From Kalymmatonema hyalinum WJT4-NPBG1 (GTDB lineage Bacteria > Cyanobacteriota > Cyanobacteriia > Cyanobacteriales > Nostocaceae): DNA of 64,000 nucleotides. Shown piece by piece: positions 17,254-26,997 of the stretch. Every line of letters starts with the position of its first letter. Position 1 is the stretch's first letter. Position numbers and translations under genes: made by a program. The stretch lies in contig JAHHIB010000004.1 in NCBI GenBank assembly GCA_019359075.1, positions 1-64,000 on the forward strand, in the 5' to 3' direction. Below the pieces are notes generated by a model. That model did not search any database. It was not told the origin of the DNA and was given only the letters and a program-made list of their open reading frames with translations.

Positions 17254-17882
17254 TCTTGAAGCTCACGCCAAATAGCATGAGCAACATTTTAGACGTAGCA
17301 GGTGCGATTGCGCGTAAGCGATCGCCCTGCTACCATTGCTCCTAAAACTTTAGTAATATCATCTTAGTCAGTACTGCTTATTAGCTCTCTTGCGTCAATT
17401 GTCAACAACCCAGGTCTAAAGACACGCTTGCTTAAGCGCCTAAGTCTAAGGACAGTAGTTGACCCGACTAAGTACTTTGAGTACTACGTTATTGGCAAGT
17501 GTGAAAGTTCCTACCTACGGATGCGAAGCCAGTCTGTAGCTCTAGAAATTGAAGATTAAATAGGCTTATTGGGTTAAGCCAGTGTCTTCAATAAGTGCCG
17601 GCCAATAACATTGTCTAGGCTAACTTAACCCCGAAAGGGAGGCTCTACAAAGCAAAACATTATGCGTACAGGGTGAAAGATAGCAGTTCATAATTGCCTG
17701 AACGAAAGTAGATTGCAATACTACATGGTATCGAGTAACCCCAAGGCGGTAATGGAATAAGGCGACTAAAGGAGCCAGTGCGGTGGGCGGCTCTGCCGAC
17801 TTGTAGCATCTGGCGTTCGCATGAGTCGTGTTTTCTAGAAAGGTCTGAAGATACTGAGTTTCCACACATCCCACGAGCTTTT
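17254..17882. other. Gene-free spacer with possible group II intron remnant
   Basis: 17300-17335 holds a HIP1-containing inverted repeat (GTAGCAGG/CCTGCTAC). From about 17640 to 17785 the plus strand reads like domain I of cyanobacterial group II introns (CTGAACGAAAGTAG, then GGTATCGAGTAACCCCAAGG, then AATAAGGCGACTAAAGGAG). No reverse transcriptase or domain V is visible, and the segment is cut by a GTGGGCGGCTCTGCCGAC-type repeat. The intron call is tentative. Confidence 0.35.
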
Positions 17883-17990
17883 ATGAATAACGAGGTTGTT
17901 CTTTTTCTGGTTAGCGCTAGTGTTGTCATCCTCTACCTCATCTTCTCTGCATTAACTGAAATGGGCACAAAGCTACCTTGGAAAAAATAG
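17883..17990 (+). CDS. Possible 35-residue single-pass membrane peptide
   Basis: The frame ATG 17883 to TAG encodes MNNEVVLFLVSASVVILYLI followed by FSALTEMGTKLPWKK, a hydrophobic helix with a short basic tail, like many photosynthetic or stress membrane peptides. It matches none of the small photosystem or cytochrome b6f subunits I know. The ribosome binding site is weak. It could be a chance frame, but the length and topology are suggestive. Confidence 0.4.
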   Translation: MNNEVVLFLVSASVVILYLIFSALTEMGTKLPWKK

Positions 17991-18034
17991 CAGCTAGTGA
18001 CTCAAATTTTCAGCAATAGAAGAGTGTGCTTTTT

Positions 18035-18640
18035 ATGTCACCCATCATCAGGCTTGCCACTGGACAAGATGCTGAGCAAGTTCTGCGAATTTACGCCCCC
18101 TTTTGCGGCGATTCACCTGTGTCTTTTGAGGTTCAACCACCAACCCTAGATGAAATGCAGCAGCGCATTGCAAAGGTTCTGCAGAAGTTGCCCTGGCTGG
18201 TGTGCGAGCGTGATGGAGAAGTTCTAGGATTTGTTTATGCTGCACCTCATCGAGACCGAACTGCCTATCAATGGGCTGTTGATGTATCTGTTTACATTCA
18301 TCCAGCAGTACGTTGTTTAGGTATTGGGCGAGCTTTATACACCTCGCTGTTTAAAATTTTGGTGCTTCAAGGTTATTACAGCGCCTATGCTGGTGTTACG
18401 CTCCCAAACCAAGGCAGTGAAAGGCTCCATGAAGTGATGGGGTTTCAGCCGATTGGGGTATATCGAGGTGTAGGATATAAGTGTGGTGCGTGGCACGATG
18501 TAGCATGGTTTGAGCTATCTTTGCAAACACGAGTACCCAATCCCAAGCCTCCTATCAACATCAACGCCTTACGCGATACTTTGGAATTGGAATGCGCCTT
18601 GGCAAGTGGGGTACCTTTCCTCAAGCTTGCTGTCAATTGA
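18035..18640 (+). CDS. GNAT N-acetyltransferase (phosphinothricin acetyltransferase-like)
   Basis: 201 residues from ATG 18035; an in-frame GTG at 18026 is an alternative. The acetyl-CoA-binding signature is VYIHPAVRCLGIGRALYTSL, followed by LPNQGSERLHEVMGFQPIGV and the family block GYKCGAWHDVAWFE, which place it with the PAT/bar-like branch. Such enzymes acetylate small amines, some giving herbicide resistance and others acting on methionine sulfone or sulfoximine. Cytosolic. The C-terminal 30 residues go beyond the usual domain. Confidence 0.88.
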   Translation: MSPIIRLATGQDAEQVLRIYAPFCGDSPVSFEVQPPTLDEMQQRIAKVLQKLPWLVCERDGEVLGFVYAAPHRDRTAYQWAVDVSVYIHPAVRCLGIGRALYTSLFKILVLQGYYSAYAGVTLPNQGSERLHEVMGFQPIGVYRGVGYKCGAWHDVAWFELSLQTRVPNPKPPININALRDTLELECALASGVPFLKLAVN

Positions 18641-18754
18641 TCAACGATGAAGCAATTTGCCTGGTGCAATCGCCCCTAAGGAGCAGCGAAACTTCAGATT
18701 GGGCGTTATCCTAGGGGATATAGCTTGATAAATCGTTAACGCGCGGTCAAAGCC

Positions 18755-19204
18755 ATGAAAGTCTTAGGGCTAGTCTTACCTACCCTGCTTTTACTGACCA
18801 CACCTGTTATGGCAGTTGAGTATCAGGGAAAGAATATTGATGGCACAAAGCTAGCTGCAAAAGCTTACTATGCTGCAACTGGTGGAGTTTACAACGTTCA
18901 GGTACGCTTCAAGCAGAATCGAGCGACAATCTACTTTGATGGTGGATACCAAACGACTATACAGTTGCAGCATCGAGTTCTAAGCGATCCAAGCAATATT
19001 CAAGGTTTTGGAAAATTGGGACAAATTCCTGTAAATAGGATATTCAGTATTGGATTGATTTATGACAATAGTTTAGTAGGCGAAACTCAACCGTCTAAGC
19101 CGCCTCTCGAAGGCTTGTGGAGAATTAGCTTGGATGAAGAGGATTTTAACAACTTCATCCAAAAGGGGCAGAATAACGATCGCCGTGAAGAACTTGGAAA
19201 GTAG
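18755..19204 (+). CDS. Exported hypothetical protein
   Basis: 149 residues with a clear signal peptide (KVLGLVLPTLLLLTTPVMA). The mature part looks beta-rich (VYNVQVRFKQNRATIYFDGG) and ends in a charged helix. No known domain. Likely periplasmic. It stands alone, with HIP1 and repeat DNA immediately downstream. Confidence 0.65.
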   Translation: MKVLGLVLPTLLLLTTPVMAVEYQGKNIDGTKLAAKAYYAATGGVYNVQVRFKQNRATIYFDGGYQTTIQLQHRVLSDPSNIQGFGKLGQIPVNRIFSIGLIYDNSLVGETQPSKPPLEGLWRISLDEEDFNNFIQKGQNNDRREELGK

Positions 19205-19209
19205 TAGAA

Positions 19210-19655
19210 TGCGATAGCGATCGCCCGAAGGACGCGGCTTCGCTGATGGCGTGGTAATGTCCGATGAAATGCTGACACGATAGTTTACTCTAATTCTTCC
19301 GTCGGTTGACAGCAACCCGTAGCCAGTCTGGACGATGGCGATGACAGCGAGCAGGTAATTCCTATAACCAAATGTAGTCGTGAATACTCATTCGTGAGTC
19401 CTGAATTCTTGCTGATGAGTCCTGAATACTCACTGGTGAGTCTTGAATACTCGCTGGTGAGTCCTAAATACTCATTCATGAGTCTTGAATACTCGCTGAT
19501 GAGTCCTAAATACTCATTCGTGAGTCTTGAATACTCGCTGACGAGTCCTGAATTCTCGCTTGTGAGTCCTAAATACTCGCTGATGAGTCCTAAATACTCA
19601 TTCGTGAGTCTTGAATACTCGCTGACGAGTCCTGAGTAGTAAGTTGTGAGTTCTG
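19210..19655 (-). pseudogene. Decayed partial duplicate of the mutL transducer-loop region
   Basis: About 19216-19380 aligns by eye with mutL 23121-23285: shared blocks include ATGAAATGCTGACA, CCAGTCTGGACGATGGCGAT and ACCAAATGTAGTC. The copy has a 26-base insertion near 19229, small deletions that break the frame, and then a much longer 21-bp repeat array than mutL has. Orientation is the same as mutL. The 149-residue frame across it (19285-19734) is therefore not regarded as a real gene. Confidence 0.75.
19395..19640. repeat. 21-bp tandem repeat array, about 12 units
   Basis: The unit TGAGTCCTGAATACTCGCTGA (one base over-long to show every variant) alternates with TGAGTCYTRAATACTCATTC variants. 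Each unit begins TGAGTC and contains ATTC or TACTC. On the minus strand it keeps frame and encodes heptapeptides such as RLTNEYL and GLISEYS. The array is the expanded version of the repeat in mutL at 23270-23455. Confidence 0.9.
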
Positions 19656-19737
19656 GCGATCGCCCAAACAACACTAGCAAAGCCAATCGCGGAGCGTGAG
19701 CAACGGATGATGGCGGTGTTGGAGAAGCTAGCACATC

Positions 19738-20145
19738 TTATGGGGTAATCAGCTCAACGTTCGGGAAGTAGGTACGGTATCGCCTTACGTCTCGGGTTAG
19801 AAGAGGCAATTCAGCAATGGCGGCATGAGCACCGATATAGAAGTCAGGTAGGGGCGATCGCCGTTCGCCCCCCCGCCGACGATACTCAAGGAAGCGTTGC
19901 CCCGCTAGAAATGCTGCACTGTAGGGCAATGAATCGCGACGAAAAAACTCGGGAGGAAGAACCGCTTCCAACGCTTCAATCTGGTTGAAGCCAACAGAGA
20001 CTTCCGCGTAGATGATTGGGTTAATGACTAAAGTTCCCTGGTTAGCATATTCTGCCAGCATTTGAGCAGACCATTCAAACCATTGAGGATCTTCCGTGAG
20101 AACGTCTAGAATGACGTTACTATCTACCAATACGTCAGTCGTCAC
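19738..20145 (-). CDS. vapC: VapC-type PIN-domain toxin
   Basis: 135 residues. The PIN ribonuclease fold shows the acidic residues of the active site: Asp8 (LVDSNVILD), Glu in IIYAEVS (about 47), Asp in LPDFYIGAHA (about 100) and Asp in LTRDVRRYRTYFP (about 117). VapC toxins cleave tRNA or rRNA when released from VapB. The start overlaps the upstream antitoxin stop (ATGA). All key residues are present, so it is probably active. Confidence 0.9.
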   Translation of the reverse strand: MTTDVLVDSNVILDVLTEDPQWFEWSAQMLAEYANQGTLVINPIIYAEVSVGFNQIEALEAVLPPEFFRRDSLPYSAAFLAGQRFLEYRRRGGERRSPLPDFYIGAHAAIAELPLLTRDVRRYRTYFPNVELITP

Positions 20146-20378
20146 TCGTCTCCTCGGGTAAGCTGCAAAATCTCATCAGTTCCTAGACTACTAGTTGCTT
20201 TACCGCGCATCATTTGAATCAGGGAACTTCCTCGCTCAGAAGGCGGCTTTTTACGAAGCTGAAGAGTGTCACCCATTACCTCAAGCTGGATTTCTGTGCC
20301 GGGGAGGAGTCCGAGTTGTTCTCGAATGTCGAGAGGAATGGTGATTTGTCCTTCTGCATTGATTTGCATAGCGCTCAC
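20142..20378 (-). CDS. vapB: VapB-type antitoxin, AbrB/SpoVT fold
   Basis: 78 residues from GTG 20378; ATG 20369 is an alternative. The N-terminal swapped-hairpin AbrB motif is MQINAEGQITIPLDIREQLG followed by LLPGTEIQLEV. The C-terminal half (KPPSERGSSLIQMMRGKA) would occupy the VapC active site. It normally represses its own operon. It sits directly upstream of vapC in a two-gene operon. Confidence 0.9.
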   Translation of the reverse strand: MSAMQINAEGQITIPLDIREQLGLLPGTEIQLEVMGDTLQLRKKPPSERGSSLIQMMRGKATSSLGTDEILQLTRGDE

Positions 20379-20538
20379 AATATATGTATGAGAATGTAAC
20401 GCACCTAAAATCCGAGGTGGTGCCGTACTCTCTTCGATAAAACACCCTACAATATTTTATCTATACTCCCAAAGGCGATCGCTTTGCAAATCGCCTAATT
20501 GATTGTAGCGATCGCAACTTGCTCCAAAATATTTTGAC

Positions 20539-21417
20539 CTACTTGGTTTTAGAAACTTCTGGGCTACGAATCACTGTATGTCCCTTCTCACCTTGTTGAA
20601 TCGCCAACACCAATGGACGCTCATTCGGTTTTGCATTTGGCGGTAATGCTTGAAACAAATAAATCCAGCCGCCACGTTCCAGGAGTAAACGCCAAACTCT
20701 AGGTTGTTTAGGATTACTGATATCAGTATCTTCCTTTCCCCGCAGGTCATCAAATAAACCTCTATCTCCGATAATTCGGTACTTTTCCAATGACGGATCT
20801 GCAAACACGTCATCAAGTTTGCGTCCCAATGCAAACTTTTCTTCTGGTGTAATTAAGGCTACCACAGGCAAAGTGGAGTTTTGACCAGCGTCTCGGCGAG
20901 CATCTGCAAAGCCTTGCCAGCGAGCTAACCAAAATATGAAAATTAATACCCAGGATACAATAACTATCTCATTAACTAATGAGCGTAAAAACTGAACTGA
21001 ACGCAGTTGCACAGAAGTAAATACAGCCAGAGAATCTAATTGTTTACCTATCCATGAACGCCTACGTTGGGTTGCGCGGATCGTTCGAGCTGATCGAAAT
21101 TGGTTAAATGTGTTAACAAATGCTTCAGTTATTATCCAAATGAGCCATAAAGTGAGTTGAATGGCAATTACCGCTAGGAGAAAAGCAAACACAGTTCTTA
21201 ATATTGCCCAACCATCTCCTAGAAATATCTGTAAAGGAACGAAAAGAAAAGACTGTGCCGGAAAGTCGAGGTTAGTCACTTCTAGTTGAAAGAAGTAGAA
21301 ATATGACCAGCGGTAAATCCAGCCTGCAAAAAACAGCGCAATACCCAGTAAACCAACGACGCTGGCAAATTTACCTAAAATATTCGGTTCCTGATTGGGT
21401 TGAGGAGCCTGGGTCAC
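20539..21417 (-). CDS. Membrane protein of unknown function
   Basis: 292 residues with three to four predicted transmembrane segments (about 18-45, 55-75, 76-100 and 150-170) and a soluble C-terminal domain of about 110 residues (ITPEEKFALGRKLDDVF, RLLLERGGWIYLFQALP). No recognised family. It is followed by 120 bases containing HIP1 sites. Stands alone. Confidence 0.65.
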   Translation of the reverse strand: MTQAPQPNQEPNILGKFASVVGLLGIALFFAGWIYRWSYFYFFQLEVTNLDFPAQSFLFVPLQIFLGDGWAILRTVFAFLLAVIAIQLTLWLIWIITEAFVNTFNQFRSARTIRATQRRRSWIGKQLDSLAVFTSVQLRSVQFLRSLVNEIVIVSWVLIFIFWLARWQGFADARRDAGQNSTLPVVALITPEEKFALGRKLDDVFADPSLEKYRIIGDRGLFDDLRGKEDTDISNPKQPRVWRLLLERGGWIYLFQALPPNAKPNERPLVLAIQQGEKGHTVIRSPEVSKTK

Positions 21418-21482
21418 AAAAGCATTCCAAAAGTAAAGAAATTGGCAATGTTAGTACAGAATTGTACAACTTGTAGTGTCGT

Positions 21483-21956
21483 CTATGTCATTCTGAGTGT
21501 AGCGCTAGCGAAACGAAGAATCTCCGAGATACTTCGGTATTCAGGAATGCCAATTCCTTCGTACTCACCATATTTTTTATGGTAATCATCTCGCCAGTTA
21601 GTACTAACAACTTCAATCACCAGAGGAATTGATGCACCTTGAGTAACAGTAGATTCCTTTTTCCAAAGTGGTTCCGTTGCCAAATTAGAACGGTTTAGTA
21701 TCAACACATCTGGCGAGTAAGCTGATTCGCTTTCAGGTGGTTTGACTAGCGCTGTTTTAGGTATGGAATAGGGAAGCTTTAGTCGTTTAATTTCTACTGC
21801 TATTTCTAGGGTTAAAAAACCTATGATGTCTTCATGTCCTCCCAGTGGTTGCGGCTTTTTAACGATGACTCCATCGTGAAGTTCATAACGTCCATCTTCC
21901 GGTTTCAAGAGTGCAAACTCTTCAAATGTTACTAGTTTCGGTATAACTTGAGTCAT
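21483..21956 (-). CDS. Uma2-family (DUF820) PD-(D/E)XK-like protein, 3'-truncated
   Basis: 157 residues. The Uma2 core is visible: FEEFALLKPEDGRYELHDGV, then YSPDVLILNR (Asp of the nuclease-like fold) and PLVIEVVSTNWRDDYHKKYG with EVVS...K. The family normally continues after GIPEYW with a strand and about 40 residues; here GIPEY runs into RSISEILRFASATLRMT, encoded by a dispersed intergenic repeat (GAGATTCTTCG and CACTCAGAATGACA blocks). The gene has lost its natural end. Uma2 proteins are very abundant in cyanobacteria; their role is poorly known. Confidence 0.75.
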   Translation of the reverse strand: MTQVIPKLVTFEEFALLKPEDGRYELHDGVIVKKPQPLGGHEDIIGFLTLEIAVEIKRLKLPYSIPKTALVKPPESESAYSPDVLILNRSNLATEPLWKKESTVTQGASIPLVIEVVSTNWRDDYHKKYGEYEGIGIPEYRSISEILRFASATLRMT

Positions 21957-22293
21957 TTTTCTTTCTCCTCATTTCCTTGTTCTTCTATCCATTTTGCGAT
22001 AAGGCTTATGATTAGCAAGAAATCCTCTGTAGAGTGGGCACTGCTAGTCAAGCCATTGCAGTTCTAGAGTATCGGTGGGTAGTGCCCATCTCTGTGGATC
22101 TTGTCTCTAAATCGTTCACACAGCACTGCCCACCCTACGCTCAACATAGTCATCAAAATATAATCGTTGTGAGGCAGAGCCTCCTTTTAGGCATTCCTAT
22201 GCTGAGCATAGGAACGAGAGACAGGTACCCCTCTCCGAACTCGCGGAGAGGGGATGGGGTGAGGTTTTTGAGCCGCAACTTGGTAAATAACAT
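21957..22293. other. Gene-free spacer
   Basis: Contains GTAGAGTGGGCACTGC and GGGTAGTGCCCATCTC (a diverged inverted pair) and a CCCCTCTCCG...GGAGAGGGGATGGGGTGAGG hairpin-like repeat near 22228-22264. No coding signal. Confidence 0.6.
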
Positions 22294-24147
22294 TTAAATC
22301 CCGTGACTTTTCCCAATCACCCAATGACGTTTGAAAAAACGGGCTAAAGCAGACTCTTCCAGAGATAGATATATTGGGCGTCCGTGGGGACAGGTGCGGG
22401 GGCTGCGTGTGCGTTGCCATTGATCTAGGAGTGTTTGCATTTCTGGTAAACTCAGGGTTGTACCGTTGCGAATGGCACTACGACAAGCAACGGCGACTTG
22501 CGCTGCTTGCAAGTCACCTCCCCAACTGAGTTCTAAAATTGCATCGGCACAGTCGTCTCGCTGTTGAAAAAGTGCGGGTACGCTGCGGACTGCCCAAAGT
22601 TGTTCGCCAAAGGGTTCTATATCCAAACCAATACGTTGCAGTTGCGAGACTTGAGCCGGAGATAATTGATAAAGAATGACTGGAGGTTCGATTGGAATAA
22701 TTTTCCAATTGTCGCACAATTGCTCGTACAAAACTCGCTCATGGGCGATGTGTTGTTCTACTAACCACAGTCCACCTGGATGTTCTGCGACGATGTAGGT
22801 GTTATTAACTTGAGCAACGGCTTTGAGTTGTAGAGACGTTGCATGCACCGTCTCTCCATCCGTTTTGTCTTCTTCACTGGGAATAGAACGATTGACATTG
22901 TATCCGCTTTTTTCTTCTGCGGCTTTGAGTAATTTACCGACTCGCGTTGTGTGAACAGCTTCTTTAACAGACGTAGAATTGATGCGGAGTGCTTGGGCGA
23001 TCGCCCCACTAATTTGTTCTTGCCAATGACTCAGTTGGTTGAGATAAATTTCTGATTTTGCTGGGTTGCGGTTCCAGTTGATATGTTCGGGAGAAATGAA
23101 TAAATGCAGAAAACAAACTGGATAGCGATCGCGCGGTAATGTCCTATGAAATGCTGACAGGATAGTTTGCTCTAATTCCGACGACTTCACCATCCTTCCA
23201 TTCACAGCAACTCGCACCCAGTCTGGACGATGGCGATGACAGCGATCAGGTAATCCTACAACCAAATGTAGTCCTGAGTTCCTAGCTGCGGTTCTTGAAT
23301 TCTCGCTTGTGAGTCCTAAATTCTCGCTTGTGAGTCTTGAGTTCTCAGTCGTGAGTCTTGAGTTCTCGCTTGTAAGTCCTGAATTCTGAGTTCTGAGTTC
23401 TGAATTCTGAGTTCTGAGTCCTGAGTTGTGAGTTGTGAGTTGTGAGTTCTCAGGATTGGGTATTTCTAGTTTTAACTCTTGTAAATCAGCTTCTTTAACT
23501 TGATGTAGAATCTGGGGCAGCAGTTGTTTTATCGCGGCGGAGGGACAAAGGGTGAACCACTCTTTGTCATTTTGCCAAACTTGCCAGGTAACATGAGGAT
23601 GACACAAAGCGATTTGATGAATTGTTGCTTGCACTGCTTTCATTTGCTGTGCTAAAGTTGGCAACGCCTCACGACGAGGTAAACAATTACCAAAGAGATT
23701 AGAGACACTCACAACTGTACCAGGAGCGATCGCAGCAACTTCTACGTACAATGCTTCTCCAGCATAGCCATACACAACCCGCCAGCCACAATCTCCACCT
23801 CTGGGACGACTCAATATTTCTAAATCTGCCAGAGTCGTCAAACTATGCAACGCTTCTCCACGAAACCCCAAACTGGTAATTTTCCACAAATCTGCACAAT
23901 TGCGAATTTTACTGGTACTGTGTGCTGTTGCTGATTTGTGCAAGTCATCTAAAGTCATTCCGCAGCCATTATCTGCTACGCGCACGCGCCATTGCTGAGG
24001 CCATAAGGACACTACAATCCGTGTCGCGCCTGCATCTAGGGAATTTTCGACCAATTCCCGCACTACAGAGGCAAAACAGTCGATGACCTCTCCGGCTGTA
24101 ATGAGATGTACGACTTCTGCTGGTAAAGCTTGAATAGTTGACATCAT
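22294..24147 (-). CDS. mutL: DNA mismatch repair protein MutL, with repeat-derived insertion
   Basis: 617 residues. The GHKL ATPase motifs are ENSLDAG (34-40), DNGCGM (59-64) and TSLGFRGEAL (91-100). The transducer domain contains VNGRMV. The C-terminal endonuclease/dimerisation domain has EQHIAHERVLYE (a variant of DQHAxxExxxxE, with Glu for Asp and Ile for Ala), ACRSAIRNG and CPHGRP. A run of about 60 residues in heptads (NSGLRTQ, NSRLTTE, NSRLTSE) is inserted between two strands of the transducer domain, encoded by 21-bp repeats. The protein couples mismatch recognition to strand nicking. Confidence 0.93.
   Translation of the reverse strand: MMSTIQALPAEVVHLITAGEVIDCFASVVRELVENSLDAGATRIVVSLWPQQWRVRVADNGCGMTLDDLHKSATAHSTSKIRNCADLWKITSLGFRGEALHSLTTLADLEILSRPRGGDCGWRVVYGYAGEALYVEVAAIAPGTVVSVSNLFGNCLPRREALPTLAQQMKAVQATIHQIALCHPHVTWQVWQNDKEWFTLCPSAAIKQLLPQILHQVKEADLQELKLEIPNPENSQLTTHNSGLRTQNSELRTQNSGLTSENSRLTTENSRLTSENLGLTSENSRTAARNSGLHLVVGLPDRCHRHRPDWVRVAVNGRMVKSSELEQTILSAFHRTLPRDRYPVCFLHLFISPEHINWNRNPAKSEIYLNQLSHWQEQISGAIAQALRINSTSVKEAVHTTRVGKLLKAAEEKSGYNVNRSIPSEEDKTDGETVHATSLQLKAVAQVNNTYIVAEHPGGLWLVEQHIAHERVLYEQLCDNWKIIPIEPPVILYQLSPAQVSQLQRIGLDIEPFGEQLWAVRSVPALFQQRDDCADAILELSWGGDLQAAQVAVACRSAIRNGTTLSLPEMQTLLDQWQRTRSPRTCPHGRPIYLSLEESALARFFKRHWVIGKSHGI
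22829..22858. repeat. Palindromic element inside mutL (in frame)
   Basis: TGTAGAGACGTTGCATGC with partner arm CCGTCTCTCCA, two mismatches from a perfect palindrome. Read on the coding strand it gives GETVHATSLQ, joining the N- and C-terminal domains of MutL. Copies lie in two other genes (31987 and 38877). Confidence 0.8.
23270..23455. repeat. 21-bp repeat array inside mutL
   Basis: Units such as TTCTCGCTTGTGAGTCCTAAA are tandem and in frame, then degrade into GAGTTCTGAGTTCTGA and GAGTTGTGAGTTGTGAG simple repeats. Such simple repeats are typical of intergenic DNA in these genomes, so the insertion is probably of intergenic origin. Confidence 0.85.
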
Positions 24148-24303
24148 GAACTACAGTGTAGACGACGAGTCAACTCCTGCGATGACCAGAGCGAATTTTA
24201 CTACAACGTTTTTGTAGAAATATGTCTCGTTTAACAAGACTTAACTTATTGAAGATTAAACAGAAATATTACAGGAATTTTTACCCCACCCGCCCTATCG
24301 GGC

Positions 24304-24328
24304 ACCCTGCCCTTAGCAAGGGCAGGGT
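24304..24328. terminator. Hairpin between mutL and the adenosine-deaminase-like gene
   Basis: A perfect stem ACCCTGCCCT-TAGCA-AGGGCAGGGT lies downstream of the adenosine-deaminase-like gene (minus strand). No strong T-run follows in that orientation, so it could be a terminator or just an intergenic repeat (CCCTGCCC family). Confidence 0.4.
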
Positions 24329-24424
24329 AGTTTTCTTTACAACTGTTCATTGGGACATGATACTAGTCAGTATTTAAGACCGTCTTTGCTGACATCTGAC
24401 AGCCAGTCAAACGCCTGTGGGAGT

Positions 24425-25471
24425 TTAGGACTCCATAATGGCTAAAGCTTTAGCCGGTTCAGTGTTCAGCAACCCATTGAGTAAGGATACTGGACGCTGG
24501 CTGTAGGGCCAAGCAAAAGCATGACGGAATGCTGCATCCTGACAAGCTTGTAACTGTTCAAAGTTGATAATGTCGTAAGTCAAGAGATTCTCATACTCAA
24601 ATGGCAGACGCACATTGTGCAACCCAGCGTTATCAGTACAAATAGCGATGTCTACCCCGGCATCAAAACATCGGTCAAACACTAACTTGAGTTGACGTAT
24701 GTCCTCCAAAGTTCCAGTTTTCAGGTACGTTGTGGGGCAAACCTCCAAACACTGGCCGCGCGTCGCCACATCTTTAAGTAACTCAGGATACACCAGGGGA
24801 ATTTGAATGCCGTGACCAATCCGCATCAGATAAGGTAAAAGTTGGGGATAACACCCAGCAGTCGTTTCATAAAGATGACCTGTGGTGTTAATTCCAAGCG
24901 ATCGCGCATAATCATACAAGCTAATCCATTCCTCCATGCGATCGGCATAGTAGCTGTCTCCCCCAGCCACGTCTACACCACAAACATACTGCCTGCTTTG
25001 TGCTGCCAAATCAATAATCGCCTTATTCACCTCAAACGGTAGGCGCGAGTGCATACAGAGAATTTGGCTGGTGACAATCGGATATTCCGATATTTTGCTT
25101 GCTTTGCCCACAACTTCCACAATTTCTGTCATCTTGTCAATTCTCTGTGATTGACTCAGATGGTCTGGTGTTCGCAAATAAGGGGTATAGCGCAACTCCA
25201 GGTATGCCAAATTTTCAAAAATGTAAGCACCCCTAAGCAAGCGGTAGATGAAGTAAGGCAAAGTCTCCACAGTTTGCACGCTTTCTACCAAAGTGTGCAA
25301 CTCCAGATATTCATCTAGAGTGTTGCGCGGGCGCGTGTAAAACTCTTCAAAGTCTGAATACTCAGCAAAGCGGGAAATCATCTCAGACGAGTTGCGCTCG
25401 AAGTATCGCCACAATACACGAGGGACAACCGAACCGCCTAGATGCCTATGTAATTCTGCATATAAAGCCAT
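24425..25471 (-). CDS. Adenosine-deaminase-like protein
   Basis: 348 residues, amidohydrolase TIM barrel. Metal and catalytic positions of the adenosine deaminase family can be followed: LHRHLGGS (7-14), HLYETTAG in place of the usual HAGE (His and Glu kept), IGHGIQIP and CTDNAGLHNV in place of STDDP (second Asp replaced by Asn). The substrate pocket therefore differs from true adenosine deaminase. It could deaminate another purine or a modified nucleoside. It lies upstream of and divergent from purA, a purine-synthesis gene. Confidence 0.8.
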   Translation of the reverse strand: MALYAELHRHLGGSVVPRVLWRYFERNSSEMISRFAEYSDFEEFYTRPRNTLDEYLELHTLVESVQTVETLPYFIYRLLRGAYIFENLAYLELRYTPYLRTPDHLSQSQRIDKMTEIVEVVGKASKISEYPIVTSQILCMHSRLPFEVNKAIIDLAAQSRQYVCGVDVAGGDSYYADRMEEWISLYDYARSLGINTTGHLYETTAGCYPQLLPYLMRIGHGIQIPLVYPELLKDVATRGQCLEVCPTTYLKTGTLEDIRQLKLVFDRCFDAGVDIAICTDNAGLHNVRLPFEYENLLTYDIINFEQLQACQDAAFRHAFAWPYSQRPVSLLNGLLNTEPAKALAIMES

Positions 25472-25637
25472 AGTAGTCTTTTAACAAACCGGAAAATTGT
25501 AATTATTATTAACAGTAACAAATAAAAAAACAACCTATGAGATAAGACTTTGTTATCTTATTCATTGAATTTTTTCCTTCGTTTTCTTGACATAAATAAA
25601 TAATTATGCTAACAATTATAGATTGTGGAAACTTTAG

Positions 25638-26996
<1,359 letters not shown>

Positions 26997-26997
26997 A

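Noticed and set aside
19395-19640. CRISPR array
   Set aside because: The 21-bp units are contiguous, with no unique spacers and no cas genes nearby.
19285-19734. 149-residue repetitive protein (SEYSRLTNEYLGL heptads)
   Set aside because: The DNA is a frame-broken partial duplicate of mutL plus an expanded 21-bp array; the start lies in unrelated DNA.
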